A stretch of 64,000 bases of DNA from Oopsacas minuta (taxonomy: Eukaryota > Porifera > Hexactinellida > Lyssacinosida > Leucopsacidae). The DNA is taken from positions 511,220 to 575,219 of the forward strand of contig JAKMXF010000077.1 of assembly GCA_024704765.1 (NCBI GenBank). Reading direction: 5' to 3'. The notes beneath the pieces were generated by a model that worked only from the letters and a program-made list of their open reading frames with translations, did no database searches and was not told the origin of the DNA. Shown piece after piece: positions 57,167-64,000 of the stretch; the first letter of the stretch is position 1, and every line of letters starts with the position of its first letter. The position numbers were made by a program, and so were the translations under genes.

Positions 57167-59297
57167 TTAATAGATTATCAGGGATTCATAAAGGGTATCC
57201 TGTTCAGATGTTTCAAGCATGCTATCTTCGTTTGATTTAGCCTTTCTAATACTTTTGTGACGATTAAAAACCAATACAGGGTCACTGAAGCACAAAAGTC
57301 TGACTAAAATATCACGAAAGTTGTCAGAAAAGGATGTTTTTCTTGCTAAATTTTCTCTATACCTTCTGACATACTTATTGCAAGCCTCTAAACACTCTTC
57401 AGAAAGGTTTTGTAGTCCATAACCATGATTATAGCAATAAATTATTTGAAAACAATGAGCAAGCAGTTTATGAAGAGAGGGAGAGATGCTTACCCAAGGA
57501 AAGTGATTCAAAACAATTTCATACGTTTCCTTGCAAAGATTTTCAAGACCATGACAATTAATGTGGTCTTTGCTGTTAACTATCCTCAAAATCACCGAGA
57601 GGTTGTTTGAATCATTTTAAGGGTTGGTTTATCAACTGGGTTAATAGTGGAGGTAGCGCATCTGAAGAAATCTCTTTTATCTCGAAAACAGTTTCGTGCA
57701 ACATTGCCAGTTGTTGAAGTCCCCCCTTGACTAGAAGGAATATCGATTTTGATACTACATTTGGCTTCTATAATTGATCTTATCCGTTTCAAAGAATCCT
57801 GTACTTTTGTGCATGTAGGTGACCACTTTTTACAACCTGCGTCTAAGTGATATATGAGTAACATATACCACCTAAAGACACAGAGGTACGCATGCAATGG
57901 AGAAGCTGCTAAAATGTTTATTTCGGAAGTAGGGTGGTGGGTAATGCCACAGCGTTTTTTGGAAGGTAGGGCAAATATTTCGTCCTCATTAATATCGTCA
58001 AATAGTTGATTAGCATCAGTAATGTATCTATTAATTGGAAAACCTGATCTGGCCCACTCTAAACTATTGATTTCCTTTCCTGTGGCCGTGCAAAGATGAC
58101 ATGATGCACCACCCGCTCCATCTAATAGACCTGCCATTTTGGTATCAAATATAGATCGAATAATTTCTACTTTTATGTGACGATTTTCAATTGCAATTCC
58201 TTGTTCTACAATTAATTTAGTTGCGGGATTTACCAGTGTATCCATAATAAATTTAACGTTTTCGTGATTTTCCTTCAACGCAATTAAGCAGACTGCTCTG
58301 AATGAAAAAGGTGAATTGGGGGAAGTATTGACGTATAATGAGAAACCTGTGTTATCTGTTATACTGAGAACTTTAAATCCGAATAGAATAATACTGTGTG
58401 TACCTAAACCTGGATTTGAGTTCACTTGGTTGTAAGAATTGTGTGAGCCTGATCCAACTAGACCGTCTGCATTTCGAACTGACAAAGGATATTGTGAGTT
58501 GTTTACAATGGAATCGAAGCTTAAAAGATGTCGCTGAATTGTTAGTTCGAGTATTCCGAAATAAGGAACTGATACACCAATAGAGTTACCATCGGGGTTA
58601 GTGACAAACAAAACACTTCGTGAAAGAGAAATTTCTTGACGGTATTGCGATATTACTTTATAGGATGGAAATACGATATCTTGTTTCAGTAATTTCTTCA
58701 ACTGTGTGTATTTGAATGCTCCAATTTCGAGAAGATCTATTATATAACTTGACATAGGTATCGAAACTTTCTTTACATTTCCGTACGTGCCTGTTGCGAT
58801 TATTTCTTTGCATATACTGGAAGTTTCTCGATCATATTCCTGGTTAGAAATTAATTCCAGAGCTAAAGCAGCAACTTTCTTCTCGTCAACCTGCTCCCTT
58901 TGGGCAACGAACTGAATATGCTTTAGCAAAACGTTCAAACGGTTTCGAGCAGCTTTCATTGTGAGTTTGAATAATGGTTTTCTGATCTCTGTTAGATTCT
59001 CTTCAATAAATGAGTGCTGCTCAGGGATAGAATCGACTGTGTCAATCGACATTTGTGATCCAGAGTTACAAGTAGTGACTGAATAAATCTCCATACCCTC
59101 CCAACATTTAAGTTGTAAATCTTCTGGTAATGATCTCTGGATTATCGAAGATTTCTTAATTTCCAACGAATAGTTTCAAACAGATCATCTGACAAGGAAT
59201 GAACTTCAATTATCTGACGAGCTGCACCAGAACAATTCCAACCATGTGATTTATAAATATCGTATGCTTCTTTTTGTGTAATAAATGTTTTATCCAT
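57167..59297 (-). pseudogene. Transib/RAG1-like transposase, nearly complete
   Basis: Three frames joined by two single-base shifts. The N-terminus starts at ATG 59297 (FITQKEAYDIYKSHGWNCSG). The main frame runs 59166-57592 (524 codons); 57595-57167 gives the C-terminus. Motifs in order: VRNADGLVGSGSHNSYNQ (first Asp); SPFSFRAVCLIALKENHENV; SIFDTKMAGLLDGAGGASCH followed by LC (second Asp 15 residues before CxxC); ITHHPTSEINILAASPLHAY; LCVFRWYMLLIYHLDAG; SSQGGTSTTGNVARNCF; WVSISPSLHKLLAH (HxxxxH); LSEECLEACNKYVRRYRENL (Glu). RAG1 has the same order, with Asp 708 19 residues before its CxxC and the same HxxxxH. In Transib and RAG1 this enzyme nicks at the heptamer and makes hairpins. No RAG2-like gene is present. 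All catalytic and zinc positions survive, so only the shifts need explaining. Confidence 0.93.
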
Positions 59298-59875
59298 TGA
59301 ACTGGTGGAAGGAAGTAATGTCTAGTAAGTATCAATAATGGGATAAATAACACAAGTTTGAAATTGAGCCGATCCCAGGGAAATTTGGATTGAAATTCGA
59401 AATGGGTGGGGAATGGGGCGCTGAAAATTGTATTAAATTAAGGGTAGTACAGTACTTTAACATTGATAAAAATATAGAGGCCCCATATTGTACTCATTTA
59501 AAAATCTACCTCTGAGTATGTCGAAATACATCCCGAAATTTGGTAATTTTCGGGGTTTCGAAAAAGAGTTCTCTCAAAAATTTCTATTAAGTTTGGGAGA
59601 TATTAATGTTCAAAGTTATGATAGTGAATACTTATAAATGAATCACGAATTGAATTACTTGCAAGTAGGCATTTGATTGCATCTACTGCTAGAATTTATG
59701 ATAACGTAATTATAGTTCGGAAAATGTTTTGAAACCTTATAAAATTACGTCATTAGACAATGAGAATTTAAATTCACAAATAGAAGCTGAACCACAGTAA
59801 ACACAATATAGTTGTATTCTCGACAGACTATTGAACAATATTAGGACAATTATAGATAGTTATGAGACCACAAAA

Positions 59876-59908
59876 AATTTGGCTAATTCTAGATGATGCC
59901 ACACTGTG
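59876..59908 (-). repeat. Transib terminal repeat, 14-nt-spaced end (copy 5)
   Basis: Read on the minus strand: CACAGTG (59908-59902), 14 nt, ATTAGCCAAATT (59887-59876). This end lies 5-prime of the transposase. Confidence 0.75.
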
Positions 59909-61378
59909 GAAAGGTTTCTTGATAGGGACGCGTACTTGTTCAATAGAACACTACTGTTGGGAATATTGATCCTAAAATGACAGCTACAAAACCTACATTA
60001 TTGGCAAGTATGCACTTCGCAAGAAATAATCATTCAAATCCGGACAAATTCGTCCAAGCCGGACTCGGGACAAGAGACTCCATACACCAATTGTCAGGGT
60101 CAAAACCTGACGCCTGGTAACCCTAGTAATAATGTTCAGGGTGATATTTCTCAAAGAAATCATGTTGGGACGAAAGGTAGTGGCCTGTTAACAAAAGTAC
60201 GTCTAGTTCCTTCATGAAATCATAAAATTGTGATGTAGTGAAGTCATAAAGGAACGATAAGCTAGTTTTTGGTATGAAAATTGGTTTAAACGAAGTGGTA
60301 ACATTTCAGTGTTCCTTTCAATTACCAAAGTAAATTTTCAGCCATGTTCGGTTATAGGTGAGCAATTTGGGATATTGAAGTGCCATGACGCAGCCATTTT
60401 GGGCATTCTTTAAATTTGTGGTAGTAACAATAGCAAGAGGGGCTCCAGCAATGCAGGATTCTTCACCAACCTTAGAAAGCTTTTCCCTAACTTTATGGAA
60501 CATTACTTCCCAAAGCAAAATATAGAAGTACCTGAAACTTAGAAGGTATCCGAAAGATGCTGGTTTACAAAAATTCAAATAGGTTTAGTTGTAACAAGGT
60601 GTTATCCAGGCGTATGCGGCGCGCATACAAGCTAATAAATTTGGGCAAATATATCTCTAGGGGAATGAAAATTAACCTCTAGGAGAAGAAACTCATATAT
60701 AATAATGCAAAATGTACAGTCTGGGCGTATGAAATGAATTAGAATCCATTTTTAGGCACATGGCCCCGAGAACTTTAATGAAACCCTGGTTGCAATTCAC
60801 CCATTTTGCAACTTAGAAACATGATTTTAGAGAAACTTGTGATTTTTGAAGAAATAATCATAGTTAGGTGCAGAAATTTGATGAATAAATTTTATTTTAT
60901 ATTAAATACAGACAATTCTAGTGTCAAAAATGAAAAGTTCCAGCGCGAAACGCAGCTTTTGAAAATTGAATTTCCGAGTTGTTTAAATTGCATCTATGAA
61001 TTTGCGAAGGTTCAGTGACAAATATCAATATTTTATTCTGATAAAATCCTAACATAATGAAAATACACCCTGAAGTAGTTACACTAGTCCACTGTGCACA
61101 TAGTCGTATCCAAAAATCTTCGGAAAATGAGCTAGCTAGGATATCTGAACCGCACTGTGGTAATATCAAACTATTCCGTTCGTATATTTAAGTAAGATTA
61201 ACAAATTATATGATCCATTATGTAATTAGGTGAATAAAGCTATGATTTAATGAAAGTGTGACGAACACAGGCCACGATTCACATCTGCAAGAGACTAAAC
61301 GCAAGTTTCCGAGAAATAGTGCATGAAATGGTCGTTGGTACTTTATCCATCTTTGTAGTTGATGGTGGCCATTAATGG
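59909..61378. other. AT-rich DNA, no gene recognised
   Basis: A short hairpin TGTCAGGGTCAAAACCTGAC is near 60096. Frames at 60318-60578, 60806-61018 and 60924-61169 have no family features. Confidence 0.35.
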
Positions 61379-62020
61379 TTGAACGCAGAAATGGAAATAG
61401 CACGAAAGGTTATTTGGAGCAAAGAAGAAGATTGCACACTGACAACTGAAATAGTGAATCCTGGTGATACATTAAGAGCGTCAGGGAATGTTGAAATTAA
61501 CACAAAAGAAAAGGAAAGAGCATTGGAAAACGATTACTTAGAAATGTTATTGAGTACATGAAAATAAAGGGCGATTGAACAAAGGTTAATGAGCCCTGCG
61601 GAGCACATAAAAGACTGAGAAGGTTACAACTCTGCTGCAATGTTTGGGGTTGAGAAGATGGTAATCTTCTCTACAGGTAAGGGCATGCCAAATTGCAACA
61701 TGGTGTGAGAACGTTTGAGAGTACACCGGCCATTAGTGGGACACCAGGAATAGTTGATTTCTTTCAAGCTCCATGTTCCAATAATCAGGAGCTCAGCATA
61801 GATTTGTTGTTTAGGGGACAAAGATAATACGCCAACTTCGAGGCTCTGTTCCAGCAGGATTCAACAGCAGCAGAGGGAGAGCAATCACTTCAGCTAATAC
61901 AGGAGGCTTTCGGAGAGGAACACGTACTGAGAGTGACTGTATATTTTCACTGTCCCGGAAAATGACAGCTGTGGAGGTACTCCCTCTTCATAAGAAGTGC
62001 TGAACAAACAAATGAAAGTC
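61379..62020 (+). pseudogene. Possible Myb/SANT-like DNA-binding protein relic
   Basis: The frame at 61379-61561 reads RKVIWSKEEDCTLTTEIVNP then GNVEINTKEKERALEN. The pattern W...E...L...V......... N.K.KE.ALE resembles Myb/SANT-like domains seen in host regulators and in Harbinger-type transposon accessory proteins. Downstream plus-strand pieces (EQRLMSPAEHIKD, EGYNSAAMFG, EGEQSLQLIQEAF) look like the acidic tail of such proteins, in shifted frames. No transposase was found next to it. The call rests on pattern only. Confidence 0.35.
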
Positions 62021-64000
62021 TTTTATGCACAACTTGAGGTAATAGAATAGCAGAATATTACAGAATACACCATCAGAGATCATTCGATAAACAAAGTAAT
62101 TGAATGTTGATTGTAATGAAAAGTAAAAATTAATAGATTGGATAATCTTTTCATTTCTACCGACTAAAATTTGAACTACTTACAATAATAGAGAAATATC
62201 TATGTTTGGATAATAAAGTACTTAGAAGTGAAACAGTTTACAATATAATTATCTTGAACTTCCTGAAGAAAAATATTTCTCCATAAAGTTTGAATAGTTG
62301 TAGTAATAAACAATAAATTGGGGGTAAATAAATCTAGAGTAGCATATAGTATGTAAATAAGGACAATATGGCCATATCACATGTAATACAGCAGTATTAA
62401 AATCATTAAGCCATCCTGAAAGGTTACTTAGAGTTCGTACCTAAGTTCGAACTTAGATAGTGAGTATCAAATTTGTTGAATACAAATTAAGGTCGAACTT
62501 AACTTCTTCGTAATTTCTGCATTTGAATCGCGACAGGTTGAGGCAACTCTATTAGTGAACCATTGATATACAACTAACTGTTGGGTATATAATTATATGC
62601 TACGCTTTGGGGAAAACCTTTTTGAAGTCCGTATTATGAATATTCTTAGATAGTACTACAGAAGGTGAAAATTGAAATAACTTCTATGATATATTTCCAT
62701 TCACATAATTATACTTATCTTCGTATTAGCTTGAGATTCCCCGTCGTTTAAGTCGTCACGTGGGCATATTTTGCAAATTTTTCCCATAGCAAGACAAGAA
62801 GGTCGCAAGAATATGTCAAAATTCCATTCTCAAAACATATTCAAATTCTATCGAGTTACCCCCGAATGAAAATGTGTCATTACCACATATTGAGAAATAT
62901 GCACGATAGAGTTTAAGAAAATACAAGCAAATATTGGAATATGGTATCAAAGTATGTATATCAATTGCTTAAATATGATATCTCAACATGCGGTCTCGCA
63001 AAACGATTTTTAGAGTGTAAAATTCTGCAATTGAAGCTTTGTATAAACCATGTTTTCAGTGTGTATAATTCTTGGCAGTTGCATATAAAGGCAGAAGCGA
63101 ATATAGCCAATTTCAAAAGATGGTAGTTTAAATGGAATGTGAATACACTAACTGAAGAAGTATCATACGATTATATTGGCATCTCGTTCTGCTTCCATTA
63201 CGCCATAATAACAGCTTTGCATATAGGAGGCTTCTAAACAAGAATAGTACTGGCCTATTGGGGCATTCCCACAGGGTAACTTAATATCTAAAGTCCATTG
63301 TAGCAAACCCTAAATCTTATTCAATTGATTCTAGCAAAAGAATATAATTCATAGTTATTAATGCACGTCGCTAGTTTCTAATACTCAGGCAAGATATGGG
63401 AACTATAGAAGTGTTTCTTCAAGCCAGTACGGGAGTAAATTGATTTTTCTGAAAAAATGAAATTTGATTCTCTTAGAGCTTCATATCACGTCTAACTCCC
63501 ATTAAGAACACTATAGCCCCCAAACATGGAGTTGATGATAATCTTGATAGGAAATATGGCCACTTCGGGGTTTGTACTATAGGAGTATAAGAAAATCAAA
63601 GATATGGGTTGAACTACCCTGGGAACTTGACCAATCATACTCAAACTGATTGGCTAAATGGGTCCAAATACATCTTGTAACAGGGTGCGAAAGATATAAA
63701 TCAATTTGCCAAATTTGGAACCCTATTATAGAAGTGTCTCATTTCAATTTATCCTCAGACTATTTCATTCTACAAATATTATGGATTGTGCAACTATAGG
63801 CGTATTGAATTGAACTAGGTAGAAGTGAATACTTAATATTATTTATTAGTTAAGTTCAAAACTATCGGGAAAATCAATCAAAGGAAAGCGGAATATCAGA
63901 AGGTTCCTTTGGATGCAGTGGAAGTTTGGAGATGAGATTCTTCGAAGTAAGGCGAGGATTTTATGGTTGCATTGCCAAATCCACTGTATACTTTTAGATT
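62021..64000. other. AT-rich DNA, no gene recognised
   Basis: No family, exon or element end was recognised. The 61-codon frame at 62941-63126 looks like chance. Confidence 0.35.

Larger units (their letters stand above)
56984..59908 (-). mobile_element. Transib/RAG1-like transposon (copy 5), best preserved
   Basis: Left end CACAGTGTGGCAAAAAGGCG (56984), reverse complement of right end CACAGTGTGGCATCATCTAG (ending 59908). Both carry heptamer CACAGTG and a shared inner block ATTAGCCAAATT, 23 nt (left) and 14 nt (right) from the heptamer. GAAAG follows the right end directly (59909-59913) and also precedes the left end but separated from it by CT, so a 5-bp duplication is possible but offset. 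Length 2925 bp. The transposase fills most of it. Confidence 0.88.

Overview
This window looks like nuclear DNA of an AT-rich invertebrate metazoan, possibly an arthropod such as a crustacean; the species cannot be fixed from sequence alone. There are no bacterial operons, rRNA or tRNA genes. Almost every recognisable protein is a decayed DNA-transposon protein. Host coding sequence is represented by one convincing immunoglobulin-domain exon (49455-49748, minus) and one weaker exon that resembles a receptor tyrosine phosphatase juxtamembrane segment (37190-37338, minus).

The dominant system is a family of Transib/RAG1-like transposons, five copies, all on the minus strand: about 1430-3040 (fragment), 6054-9271, 22910-25654, 33209-36119 and 56984-59908. 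Their proteins keep RAG1-core signatures: DG(L).GSGSH, (L/F)D(G/T)KMA followed by CxxC, SPLHAYLCVFRW, GGTSTTGNVAR, a HxxxxH zinc half-site, and SEE.(S/L)EACNK..R.YRENLARK. Two copies end in the heptamer CACAGTG, identical to the V(D)J recombination signal heptamer. In both, a shared inner block lies 14 nt from the heptamer at one end and 23-24 nt at the other, which recalls the 12/23 asymmetry of recombination signals. The copy at 57-59.9 kb is the most complete, with essentially two frameshifts.

A second notable element is a Ginger-type DNA transposon (15968-19803): about 215-bp terminal inverted repeats beginning TGT and ending ACA, a 4-bp ATAC target duplication, and a gypsy-like integrase with H2C2 finger, DDE core and GPY/F module. 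Downstream is a domain resembling a ubiquitin-specific protease. A 624-bp MULE-like element (18975-19598, 9-bp duplication GTTACAAAC) is inserted inside its right inverted repeat.

Other layout: 0-1.4 kb, an unrecognised reading frame; 3.4-5.75 kb, a hAT relic with a nested pogo-like MITE; 9.3-16 kb, mostly featureless AT-rich DNA; 26.4-27.4 kb, an unrecognised 270-codon frame with one stop; 27.8-28.95 kb, two mariner relics; 29.0-31.26 kb, a GTF2IRD2-like hAT with perfect 8-bp target duplication; 39-46.5 kb, several MITEs, palindromes and a large foldback; 46.7-48.9 kb, a LINE relic split by a mariner; 51.4-52.3 kb, a nearly intact DD34E Tc1-like transposase; 55.3-56.2 kb, an older Tc1-like relic; 61.4-62 kb, a possible Myb/SANT-like relic. 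The elements do not form a pathway: the window is a layered record of transposon insertions, probably lying partly in introns of minus-strand host genes.
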